DNA of 20,781 bases from a virus. The notes below the pieces were generated by a model. The model had not been told where the DNA came from. It saw only the letters and a program-made list of their open reading frames with translations, and ran no database searches. The stretch covers positions 1-20,781 of the IMG/VR virus record IMGVR_UViG_3300042565_002344; one strand, 5' to 3'. Both the position numbers and the translations under genes were made by a program. Shown in pieces: positions 7,780 to 14,514 of this stretch (its first letter is position 1; the number at the start of each line of letters is the position of its first letter).

Positions 7780-9423
7780 ATGTTTAGCGTTCCATTAAAC
7801 CCAAAGTTAAACGAAAAGCAAATGTCTGATTTTATTCAGTTTTTAAAAGAATATAAACAGTACATTTACGATTTTTATTTTACTTGCAGAATACCCCCGT
7901 TTACTCAAGATGCAATGGGAGATGTATTTGAGGGCCAAGAAGAAGACTACGACTATCTAATTAATTTGGCGCTATATGTGCAGTCCGAAACTGGAGTTCT
8001 AGCTTCAGCAGTTTTTAATAATACAGAAGTAAGACCTTCTCAACAAAATCTAGATCTATTTATTAAATCTTTTGCTTCAGTTTACGACGCAGGAATTCGA
8101 TCCGCAACAATACCTCACACGCACTGGATGGCTACAGGGCAAATTAAAAAAGCGTTTCCAGAGCTTTTTGTAAAGAATACAATTCTTAGAAATGTATCAG
8201 AGCCTAGAGATATTGAAAAACTAGCAAAAGCTGGCTTTGACTATATTAATTTAGACCGTGATCTAATGCGTGACCACGAAAAGCTTAAGCGTTTTAAAAA
8301 AGCCAAGCAGCAGTATGGAGTAAAGCTTTCGCTTTTAGCTAACGAAGGATGCTACGGCGGGTGCATAATGATGGATGAGCACTATCAATTCAATAACACC
8401 AGAACAGATGGACCTCAATATTTTAATGACCCTATAAGCAGGGTTTCCTGCCCAAAATGGGACCATGAAGACTTTGCCGTATCTTTAAAGACAGCTAATT
8501 TCCCACCTTGGAGAGAAGATTGGCAGGAGTTTATTGATGACTTAGGTATTGATGTTATTAAGATGCATGGTAGAGAATCACACACCAGGCTCAAAGAAAC
8601 CATGGATATAGTCAGGAGATATGCCAACAATGAAGAAATTTTATTTGACAGCTTTAATGATTTTATTGAAGAGACTAATATGGTTGACAAACCAATTACC
8701 GTCTGGCGTAATAAGATCAAAAATTGTAAATTTGATTGCTGGGATTGCGGCTATTGTGACAAAATAATGGCTGTCAAATATGGAAACCACATAAGCCCAA
8801 AGGTTGCTATTGTTGCACAGCAATTAGTTGACTCAGTAAACAATCCAATAGAAATTAATATACCAGGATTAACATCTACAAGAGTTCAATCTTTAATTAA
8901 TGGTCTGGCTAAGTCGTCTTCTAAATACCTCGAAATTGGTTCTTATCAGGGTGCTACAGCCGCTGCTGCATTAAGTGGTAACAATATACATGCATACTTT
9001 GTAGACACGTGGCAGGATGCCCCACAGGCCGTAAGAGAAGAATGGGAAACTCCAGAGACCAATTCCCTTGAAGAATTTAAAAAGAACATAGAGCCTTATA
9101 AAGGAAGCAACAAGGTCTTTATATCTAACTCAGATATGTTTAAGGTTAACGTTAAAAGCATCTCAGACATAGATCTGTTTTTTTATGACGGACCACATGA
9201 TCTTGAGTCTACAAGAAAAGCTGTTAAGTATTATTCGCCATCATTTGCTAATCAATCTATTTTAATATTTGATGATGCAAATTGGACGGAAGTGGTTCAA
9301 GGGGCACATAAGGGAATAGTTGATTCTGGATTAAAAATATTGTATAGTAAGAAAGTGTTAAATGCACTTGAGTCAGACACCGAGTGGTGGAATGGGCTAT
9401 ATATAGTAGTAGTAGAAAAATAA
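7780..9423 (+). CDS. U32-peptidase-like Fe-S TIM-barrel protein fused to a class I SAM methyltransferase
   Basis: A 547-residue two-domain protein. Residues 1 to about 330 fit the U32 family: alternating strands and helices, ANEGCYGGC (Cys191, Cys195), Cys224, and the late signature WREDWQEFIDDLGIDVIKMH followed by Gly264-Arg265. Cys36 could be a fourth cluster ligand, as in UbiV. Cys316, 320, 323 and 326 form a separate CX3CX2CX2C group. Residues about 365-547 are a Methyltransf_24-like domain: motif I Glu385-I-Gly387-x3-Gly391, acidic Asp409 in FVDTW, DGPH at 470-473 and FDDANW at 497-502. Characterised U32 proteins (UbiU/V, TrhP, RlhA) support oxygen-independent hydroxylation, so hydroxylation followed by O-methylation is a reasonable inference. 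The substrate is unknown. It overlaps the membrane protein gene by one base. Confidence 0.7.
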   Translation: MFSVPLNPKLNEKQMSDFIQFLKEYKQYIYDFYFTCRIPPFTQDAMGDVFEGQEEDYDYLINLALYVQSETGVLASAVFNNTEVRPSQQNLDLFIKSFASVYDAGIRSATIPHTHWMATGQIKKAFPELFVKNTILRNVSEPRDIEKLAKAGFDYINLDRDLMRDHEKLKRFKKAKQQYGVKLSLLANEGCYGGCIMMDEHYQFNNTRTDGPQYFNDPISRVSCPKWDHEDFAVSLKTANFPPWREDWQEFIDDLGIDVIKMHGRESHTRLKETMDIVRRYANNEEILFDSFNDFIEETNMVDKPITVWRNKIKNCKFDCWDCGYCDKIMAVKYGNHISPKVAIVAQQLVDSVNNPIEINIPGLTSTRVQSLINGLAKSSSKYLEIGSYQGATAAAALSGNNIHAYFVDTWQDAPQAVREEWETPETNSLEEFKKNIEPYKGSNKVFISNSDMFKVNVKSISDIDLFFYDGPHDLESTRKAVKYYSPSFANQSILIFDDANWTEVVQGAHKGIVDSGLKILYSKKVLNALESDTEWWNGLYIVVVEK

Positions 9424-10340
9424 TGGAAATCACAACATCTTTAATTACAGATAATCAACAGTATTTGTTGCTACTTGCAACAGTTATGGGGCTGTCCTTT
9501 TGGGCAAAGAAAACACAAGTATTCCTGCCAGTATATAAATTTATTGCAGATAAAGTAAAGTCAAAGAGAGCAGTTGTTGCTTTAATTTCTTTAATTTCAG
9601 GAGTGCTCCCAATCAACGGAAGAGCTTCAGTTTCTGCTGGAGCCCTAGATACAATTGCTCCAAATAATGAAAAAAGAAAAGTCTTTGGAATTATTGATTA
9701 TCTTTCAACCCATCATTACTACTTCTGGTCTCCATTAGAGGCAACAGTTCTTGTACCAATGGCTGCTTTAAGCATTTCTTATTGGGAGTTCATGGGAAGA
9801 ATTTGGCCTCTTCTTGCTACAGCTTTAATTGTAATTTTTTATTATATATTTAAGATTGTAAAAGAAGATGAGGTGGAAATTAATATATCTAAATCCATAG
9901 CACCTTCAACGTGGAAAGAAGACAGAAAGCAAATCAAGTCCTATGCAACAACCTTGCTATTTGTCGGACTAGTTATAATTCTAAGCAATATTGTAAAAGC
10001 AAATTTTGATCAAATCAATGCTTGGGTAAATGGCGCACATGATAATGGTCTACTAGTTCTAGTTGCAGTTGCAGGATTCCTTGCAAGCTTTGCATTAGGC
10101 TCAAGCGGTAAGTTTGCTGGTTTCACATCCCTATCCGCTACAGTTTATGGCATAGACTATTTGCCATTGTTCTTTGCAATAGATTATGCGGGATACATGC
10201 TGGCCCCAACTCACAAATGCCTTGTCATCACCAAGTCATATTTTGACACTCCGCTAAAGAAGCACTACAAGGCAATTTTTGCCTTGGTCCTGCCAATTGT
10301 TCTTGTGGGAATATTGACCTATTTAACCATAGATAAGTAG
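9423..10340 (+). CDS. DUF401-like polytopic membrane protein (putative permease)
   Basis: The start is taken as the ATG at 9423 overlapping the upstream TAA by one base; a GTG at 9384 would extend it 13 residues into the previous gene. The 305-residue product has about eight hydrophobic segments (near residues 13-27, 49-63, 99-119, 121-137, 170-190, 208-226, 238-259 and 284-303). Two features recall the DUF401 family of integral membrane proteins, related to ion and carboxylate transporters: SGVLPINGRASVSAGAL near residue 59, and APTHKCLVITKSYF near residue 261, comparable to the family's SPVHLCLVLT motif. It is shorter than the roughly 400 residues I expect for that family. A transport role is inferred and the substrate is unknown. 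It is the last gene before the 113-bp regulatory gap. Confidence 0.6.
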   Translation: MEITTSLITDNQQYLLLLATVMGLSFWAKKTQVFLPVYKFIADKVKSKRAVVALISLISGVLPINGRASVSAGALDTIAPNNEKRKVFGIIDYLSTHHYYFWSPLEATVLVPMAALSISYWEFMGRIWPLLATALIVIFYYIFKIVKEDEVEINISKSIAPSTWKEDRKQIKSYATTLLFVGLVIILSNIVKANFDQINAWVNGAHDNGLLVLVAVAGFLASFALGSSGKFAGFTSLSATVYGIDYLPLFFAIDYAGYMLAPTHKCLVITKSYFDTPLKKHYKAIFALVLPIVLVGILTYLTIDK

Positions 10341-10374
10341 TACCCCTGCTGGCTTCTTAAATGCCTGTGGGGTA
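10341..10374 (+). terminator. Inverted repeat after the membrane protein gene, possible terminator
   Basis: TACCCC (10341-10346) can pair with GGGGTA (10369-10374), and an inner GGC (10351-10353) with GCC (10363-10365), giving a stem-loop immediately after the stop at 10338-10340. No T-tract follows, so this is not a classic intrinsic terminator. It may instead be an attenuating hairpin or a transcript-end stabiliser. Confidence 0.35.
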
Positions 10375-10386
10375 TAATGGGTTAAG

Positions 10387-10409
10387 CAAAGGCAGTATAA
10401 CTGTCTTTG
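10387..10409. promoter_or_regulatory. Ten-base-pair inverted repeat, hairpin or operator
   Basis: CAAAGGCAGT (10387-10396) and ACTGTCTTTG (10400-10409) are complementary over all ten positions, with one G-U pair as RNA, around an ATA loop. As DNA it is a near-perfect palindrome; as RNA it is a stable hairpin. It overlaps the possible -35 box at 10407, so it could be an operator. No T-tract follows it, which weakens a terminator reading. Confidence 0.5.
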
Positions 10410-10453
10410 ACGATAAAGATTTATGATATACTTTTAGGTATAGGAGATACAAA
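10407..10453 (+). promoter_or_regulatory. Putative promoter and ribosome site for the second fibre cassette
   Basis: TTGACG (10407-10412) and TATACT (10427-10432) resemble -35 and -10 boxes, but the spacing of 14 is shorter than the preferred 17. A perfect TATAAT also occurs upstream at 10373-10378 without a good -35. AGGAG (10442-10446) lies seven bases before the ATG at 10454. This is the only gap over 30 bases in the window, so a promoter here is reasonable. Confidence 0.4.
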
Positions 10454-10786
10454 ATGCCAGATTATGCAAGTTTAACGTCCCAAGTAGAGTTATTCAAAAC
10501 TAAGGTAGCCGCCCTCAGCGGTTCTTCGCTTGGAGCACAAGAATTGGTTTACCTAGCTAAAGCAATTGAATCAATGGGAAATCTTTTGGGAGTCAACGAC
10601 GTATTGGCAGCTACAAACACCAAGCTCAACGACATCTCAACTGCTGTAACTGGCGCCGTAACAACAGTGTCATCCGCAGGAAGTACACAAGTAGCAGCAG
10701 TCGCTGCAGCAGGAGCAACACAGGTAGCAGCTGTTGCAAATGAATTAAACAACTTTACAATCTATCAGAATATGGGAGTAATATAA
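10454..10786 (+). CDS. MPDY-type short fibre-associated protein
   Basis: A 110-residue protein with a strong AGGAG ribosome site. Its first 65 or so residues align with the N-terminus of the protein at 4018: MPDYASLTSQVELFKTK here against MPDYSSLTTQINQFKTA there, then MGNLLGVND against MGNTLGVAD, and similar ATxxxLxxI spacing. The C-terminal part is an Ala/Val-rich imperfect repeat (GSTQVAAVAAAGATQVAAVA) that should be helical. It lacks the C-terminal beta domain of its paralog. As first gene after the promoter-like gap it opens the second fibre cassette, as the paralog opens the first. Likely a virion adaptor or base for a fibre. No enzymatic motif is seen. Confidence 0.6.
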   Translation: MPDYASLTSQVELFKTKVAALSGSSLGAQELVYLAKAIESMGNLLGVNDVLAATNTKLNDISTAVTGAVTTVSSAGSTQVAAVAAAGATQVAAVANELNNFTIYQNMGVI

Positions 10787-10787
10787 A

Positions 10788-11108
10788 ATGCCAACAACAG
10801 TTAGCTTACCAGCACGTTTTTATGCAGGAACACTTACAAATGCCGAAGTAGGAGTCTGGACAGTTCCAGCAGCAGAGACAGACGTAATCACATCGATTAC
10901 AGTACAAAATATCACACTTGCTGCTCAATCATTTGATGTTAAAATGGCAGGAACATTCTTGGCTTACCAGCTAAGTCTTCCACCACAAACATTCATGACT
11001 TTGGATATCAAGCAGGTTCTTAATACCGCTGAAAGTATTCTAGTTAAAGCCTCAAATAACAACGCAGTGACGATGTTTATTTCAGGCGTAAAAATAACAT
11101 CATCATAA
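10788..11108 (+). CDS. Small beta-sandwich virion protein
   Basis: A 106-residue protein with GGGAG upstream, starting two bases after the preceding stop TAA. It is predicted all-beta: WTVPAAETDVITSITVQNIT, a strand with FDVKMAG, then LDIKQVLNTAESILVKAS and VTMFISGVKI. The order and spacing match the N-terminal domain of the fibre protein at 15246 ([35 protein letters not shown]). That pattern, with a hydrophobic strand, a 'LNAGES' turn and a final 'ISGV' strand, recurs in phage structural proteins. It is probably a stand-alone version of a fibre attachment domain. Function beyond that cannot be read from the sequence. Confidence 0.6.
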   Translation: MPTTVSLPARFYAGTLTNAEVGVWTVPAAETDVITSITVQNITLAAQSFDVKMAGTFLAYQLSLPPQTFMTLDIKQVLNTAESILVKASNNNAVTMFISGVKITSS

Positions 11109-11124
11109 TTTAAAGGAGTAAAAA

Positions 11125-12120
11125 ATGTCACAAGTTTCCAACACTACAAGTTCAATTTATTTGCCAGGACTAACTACAACAATCAATGCTGCCGTAACAC
11201 AGGGACTACAGACTGGTATTACAGCAGAAGCGATTGCTTCTGGTGGTGTAAGCTCAATGTTCATGCCTCTTGAAACAAGAATTTATTCTTCTTCAAACTG
11301 GACACGTCCAGCAAACACAGGACCAGTTATTAAACTTGTTCTTGTCGGTGGTGGAGGTTCAGGTGGGTCTGGGCACTCTTGGTCACACAATGGATCTGGT
11401 GGCGGCGGAGCAGGACAACTTATTGAAAGATGGTTAGATATTTCTTCAATACCAGTTGGAGGAACTATTCCAGTTACTATTGGAAACGGTGGGCCAGCAG
11501 TTTCTGGAAACTCAAACGGAAACAATGGAGCAAACTCTTCATTTGGTGTAAACGGAAACTCATACTATTGTATTGCATACGGTGGAGGCGGAGGAGGATA
11601 TCCTTACGGAACTGGTAACAATGGAAACTCTGGAAGCATGGGACCTGGCATGGGCAATCAAAACGGCGGAGGCTCAGGCGGAGGCGGAGGCGCAGGAGGA
11701 GATTGGCAATATGGCGCAGCAGGCGGAGGCGGAGGCGCAGGAGGCGCAGCAGGCCCTGGAAGAAACACTACTTCAAGCAACGGTACAGGTTCTCCAGGAT
11801 ACCAAGGTGGATTTGGTTGGGGACCAGGAGCATCTGGTGGAGCACCAGGATCTAACCACAGTTGGACTTCATGGATTGGAGTTGGCGGTTTCGGCGGAAT
11901 TGGTCAATATGGAATTGCAGGCGGAGGCGGCGGAGGCGGCGGAGCAGGCGGCGGAGGCTCATGCGGTGGCGGAGCAGGTGGCTCACCAACAACTGATAAC
12001 TCAGGTGGAGAAGGCAGAAACGGAACAGGATCTGGTGGTGGTGGAAATTCTCACTCAAACGGAGTCGGCAACAGAGGAGGTTCTGGCGTAGCTATTATTA
12101 CATACTACGTTAAGGCATAA
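11125..12120 (+). CDS. Glycine-rich tail fibre adhesin, copy 1
   Basis: A 331-residue protein with a strong AAAGGAG ribosome site. Residues 1 to about 65 hold an N-terminal domain (SIYLPGLTTTINAAVTQGL) leading to the widespread fibre motif SSSNWTRPANTGPVIKLVLV. The remaining three quarters are extremely Gly/Ser/Asn-rich, with runs such as GGGGGGGAGGGGSCGGGAGG, and end VAIITYYVKA. Polyglycine segments of this type form stacked polyglycine-II helices in the receptor-binding adhesin gp38 of Salmonella phage S16, so a tip adhesin role is a sensible inference. It is a paralog of the protein at 12655: the first 95 or so residues and the last ten are conserved and the glycine-rich body has diverged. 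The local G+C rise follows from GGN codons. Confidence 0.7.
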   Translation: MSQVSNTTSSIYLPGLTTTINAAVTQGLQTGITAEAIASGGVSSMFMPLETRIYSSSNWTRPANTGPVIKLVLVGGGGSGGSGHSWSHNGSGGGGAGQLIERWLDISSIPVGGTIPVTIGNGGPAVSGNSNGNNGANSSFGVNGNSYYCIAYGGGGGGYPYGTGNNGNSGSMGPGMGNQNGGGSGGGGGAGGDWQYGAAGGGGGAGGAAGPGRNTTSSNGTGSPGYQGGFGWGPGASGGAPGSNHSWTSWIGVGGFGGIGQYGIAGGGGGGGGAGGGGSCGGGAGGSPTTDNSGGEGRNGTGSGGGGNSHSNGVGNRGGSGVAIITYYVKA

Positions 12121-12122
12121 CT

Positions 12123-12401
12123 ATGAGAGACTATGTATTTATTAATGAAGATGGCACAGTACATAACATACTAAGCCTAGTTGGACCTGAAGCAATTGAA
12201 GCAAACGAAGACCTAAAAGATCTCTTACACTTTGATTACACAGACTGGGCTTACGATGACAAACCAGGACCTGGCTCTACATATAACAGAGAAACAGAAG
12301 TTTGGACTAAGCCAATTCCACCTATTACAAATGTTGTTGTGGAGCACTTAGTAGAACTTACAGAACCAGTAGCAGACGAATTAGCGGGAGGTCAAGAATA
12401 A
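12123..12401 (+). CDS. Small fibre-associated protein
   Basis: A 92-residue acidic protein beginning MRDYVFINEDGTVHNILSLV, two bases after the upstream stop. It then has LLHFDYTDWAYDDKPGPGST followed by YNRETEVWTKP, and an acidic tail ending in ELAGGQE. The layout (short beta start, 'D..PGPG..Y' turn, Trp-containing strand with a proline after it) is like many small phage proteins encoded between adhesins. The next protein, at 12401, has a comparable pattern (ITDYDPQPGIMWVLEDNKFKAP). It overlaps that gene by one base. It could help assemble or cap the glycine-rich adhesin. I do not recognise a named family. Confidence 0.55.
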   Translation: MRDYVFINEDGTVHNILSLVGPEAIEANEDLKDLLHFDYTDWAYDDKPGPGSTYNRETEVWTKPIPPITNVVVEHLVELTEPVADELAGGQE

Positions 12402-12655
12402 TGTCAAGAGTATGGGCACTATTAGTAGACAACATTATAGGAAATGTAATTCTTGCAGAAGAAGATTTTATTGAATCTCATCCAGATTTTTCAGGATTAG
12501 ATCGGATTGACATTACAGACTATGACCCACAACCAGGAATTATGTGGGTACTAGAAGACAATAAGTTTAAGGCACCAGAATCAGTAAAACCAAAACCAGA
12601 ACACCTTGAGCTTGACCCAGTTAACAGTGTTTACGAAATTGAGGTAATATCATAA
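12401..12655 (+). CDS. Small fibre-associated protein
   Basis: An 84-residue protein coupled to both neighbours by one-base TAATG overlaps and preceded by GGGAGG. It opens MSRVWALLVDNIIGNVILAE, which looks like two strands of a small domain. It continues with an aspartate-rich ITDYDPQPGIMW segment and VLEDNKFKAPESV, a pattern resembling small phage proteins with 'P.PG..W' followed by 'F..P'. It shares this layout with the preceding 92-residue protein, so the two may be divergent relatives. It lies directly before the second glycine-rich adhesin, suggesting a helper or connector role. No enzyme motif is visible. Confidence 0.55.
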   Translation: MSRVWALLVDNIIGNVILAEEDFIESHPDFSGLDRIDITDYDPQPGIMWVLEDNKFKAPESVKPKPEHLELDPVNSVYEIEVIS

Positions 12656-13590
12656 TGGCAACATACGGAACAATTAATCAGATATACGTACCAGGACTAG
12701 ATGCTCAAATTTTAGCATCAACAACAGCGCTTTCAACATCTATTGCAATTCCATTAATTGCAGCAAATCTTTCAGGTTTTTATAATGCATATGAAGTGAC
12801 ACTTCTAAGCGGAGGTTCATGGACACGTCCAGCTAATAGCGCACCAAACATAGAAGTAACACTTGTGGGCGGAGGCGGCGGAGGCGGATGTACTAACGGC
12901 TCAACAAACCACGGTGGTGGTGGAGCAGGACAGCTTTTAAGAAGAATGCTAAACATTTCTTCAGTTCCAGTCGGAACAGGAATTTCTGTTGGTATTGCAA
13001 ACGGTGGAACATGTAATCAACAAGGTGGAAACTCAACATTCGGAACATCAGGTCAGCCATTCTATATGGTTGCATACGGTGGAGGATCATCACAAGGAAA
13101 CGGACAATCTGGAGATTGCGGACCAGGAGCAAACAATATTACAGGAATTGGCTCAGGCGGAGGCGGACAAGGTGAATGGGTTAACTCATGGGGTGCTGGC
13201 GGTGGAGGCGGTGGAGCAGGCGGAGCAGGACATCAAGCCAATACTCACTTTACAAGCTCTGGAGGATACTCAGGATACTTCGGTGGTTCAAGAAACTCAT
13301 CAGAAGGGTCATCAGGCGGAGGTCCAGGATGGGCTAATAGTAATGATTCAGGAAGAAGAGCTCAGGGTGGTTCAGGTGGACCAGGTCTTTACGGTCTTGC
13401 AGGCGGAGGCGGGGGAGCAGGAAGAGGAACTGGTGGAGCAGGATCTTGCGGAGGCGGTCAAGGACACGGAGATTACATTGGAACTCCAAGAGCTGACGCA
13501 ATGCCAAACTCTGGCTCAGGCGGCGGAGGCGGCGGAGGAAACACAGGCGGTTCAGGAATCTGTAAAATTACCTATTGGGTAAAAGCTTAA
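12655..13590 (+). CDS. Glycine-rich tail fibre adhesin, copy 2
   Basis: A 311-residue paralog of the adhesin at 11125, starting at an ATG that overlaps the upstream TAA by one base, with GAGGT upstream. Conserved with copy 1 are YVPGLDAQILASTTALSTSI, SGGSWTRPANSAPNIEVTLV, GGGGAGQLLRRMLNISSVPV and the C-terminal KITYWVKA. The middle is Gly/Ser/Asn-rich with several GGGGGG runs and clearly different in detail from copy 1. It probably folds as polyglycine-II helices around exposed loops that bind the host, as known for the S16-type adhesin. Conserved ends with a divergent core suggest alternative binding specificities. Frame-shifted open frames inside the glycine repeats are not genes. Confidence 0.7.
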   Translation: MATYGTINQIYVPGLDAQILASTTALSTSIAIPLIAANLSGFYNAYEVTLLSGGSWTRPANSAPNIEVTLVGGGGGGGCTNGSTNHGGGGAGQLLRRMLNISSVPVGTGISVGIANGGTCNQQGGNSTFGTSGQPFYMVAYGGGSSQGNGQSGDCGPGANNITGIGSGGGGQGEWVNSWGAGGGGGGAGGAGHQANTHFTSSGGYSGYFGGSRNSSEGSSGGGPGWANSNDSGRRAQGGSGGPGLYGLAGGGGGAGRGTGGAGSCGGGQGHGDYIGTPRADAMPNSGSGGGGGGGNTGGSGICKITYWVKA

Positions 13591-13614
13591 TTAAAGAAAT
13601 AAAAGGAGAATAAA

Positions 13615-14052
13615 ATGCCAGTATCAATGAGCCCACAAGCTGTTACACCATCTTTGTGGACATACACATACCTTCAGGCCCCAATCAATGGCCAAGGTTT
13701 TACATACTTTAATATTCCAGTCGAGTTTCAAGACAAGGGAACAGTAAACGCTGGAGGAACGGTAGCATGTAACATAGCAGAAGCTGGCGTATTTAAAGTA
13801 ATCGCAAACGGAAACTTAACAGTTTCATTTAATAATTACCCAACAACAGCCAAAGGTGCTTTCTGGCAGCTAGAAATTAAAGCAGGCGGATCTTATACAA
13901 TTACTTGGCCAGGAAACATTAAGTGGGACGGTGGCGGAGCAGCAAACATTGCACCACTACTATCAACAAATACAACACTATTAAATTTCTACACTAGAGA
14001 CGGTGGAACAACTGTTTTTGGTGGTTATGCATTTGCTGACCTATTCGTTTAA
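13615..14052 (+). CDS. Fibre beta-domain protein
   Basis: A 145-residue protein with a very good AAAGGAG ribosome site after a 24-base gap. The N-terminal 45 residues (MPVSMSPQAVTPSLWTYTYL) are distinct. The rest matches the small beta domain of the protein at 4692: KGTVNAGGTVACNI, NGNLTVSFNNYPTT, FWQLEIKAGGSYTITWPGNI, then TLLNFYTRDGGTTVFGGYAF. This domain is common in phage fibre and head-fibre proteins. As in the first cassette, the next gene encodes a chaperone-like protein starting MYA. It is likely a fibre subunit with an extra N-terminal adaptor. No catalytic motif is seen. Confidence 0.65.
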   Translation: MPVSMSPQAVTPSLWTYTYLQAPINGQGFTYFNIPVEFQDKGTVNAGGTVACNIAEAGVFKVIANGNLTVSFNNYPTTAKGAFWQLEIKAGGSYTITWPGNIKWDGGGAANIAPLLSTNTTLLNFYTRDGGTTVFGGYAFADLFV

Positions 14053-14070
14053 AAAATAAAAGGGGATTAC

Positions 14071-14514
14071 ATGTACGCAGTAGTTGAGAACAATCAAATT
14101 AAGAGTATTGGTGATATAACCATACTTTTCCCAAACACATCGTTTCCTTCAACCGAAGAGTACGGTGATTTCCTAACAGAAAACAATTTACATCCAGTAA
14201 TAACTGATTTAGAATACAATTCAAATACAGAGAAACTAGTTCCATGCGAACCATATCTACAGTCTGGCAAAGTTTACAACGTAAGAGTAGAGTCAATTTC
14301 TGCAGAAGATCAAAAAGATATATTGTTAGCTCATATTGATTTTGAACTAATTTCTACAGAAGGACTTGAAACAAAGTCAGACTTATCTGCAAAAGACAAA
14401 GAGTCCTGGGTAAAGTATAGAGAAAAGCTTAACCTATTAAAAGAATATTCAAATATATCAGAGATTACCTGGCCAGAAAAGCCTGTAGTCTATGGTGGAA
14501 CAGAGGGAAATTAA
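14071..14514 (+). CDS. Tail-assembly-chaperone-like protein, divergent copy
   Basis: A 147-residue protein with an AAGGGG ribosome site. The N-terminus (MYAVVENNQIKSIGDITILF, then NTSFPSTEEY) matches the small starting domain of the protein at 5069 (MYAQVIDEEIVRVIDEQSLR, then STHFP). The C-terminus keeps the family layout in weakened form: AHIDFELISTEGLETKSDL, WVKYREKLNLLKEYSN and ITWPEKP, against RDNTLNATDY, YRQALRDLT and ITWP in the other copy. Thus the RD and TDW positions have drifted but the YR and WP anchors remain. It is followed with no gap by the LamG-like gene in the same reading frame. Likely an assembly helper for that protein. Confidence 0.55.
   Translation: MYAVVENNQIKSIGDITILFPNTSFPSTEEYGDFLTENNLHPVITDLEYNSNTEKLVPCEPYLQSGKVYNVRVESISAEDQKDILLAHIDFELISTEGLETKSDLSAKDKESWVKYREKLNLLKEYSNISEITWPEKPVVYGGTEGN

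Noticed and set aside
8725-8757. Radical SAM assignment from the CX3CX2C motif in the fusion protein
   Set aside because: The motif is at residues 316-323, after the barrel, whereas radical SAM enzymes carry it near the first strand. The N-terminal features fit the U32 family better.
10381-10453. Possible tRNA in the intergenic gap
   Set aside because: The hairpin suggests structure, but no acceptor stem, T-loop sequence or cloverleaf can be formed over this stretch.
11573-12091. 172-aa plus-strand frame rich in Ala/Glu/Gln inside the glycine-rich adhesin
   Set aside because: It is the shifted reading of GGA/GGC-rich codons (GGAGGC read as GAG/GCA). The same artefact occurs at 12989-13582. 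No start signal, and the adhesin frame is homologous between two copies.
11125-13590. Diversity-generating retroelement target
   Set aside because: The adhesin pair has divergent cores, but no reverse transcriptase or template repeat is in the window and the differences are spread over glycine codons rather than adenine-specific sites.
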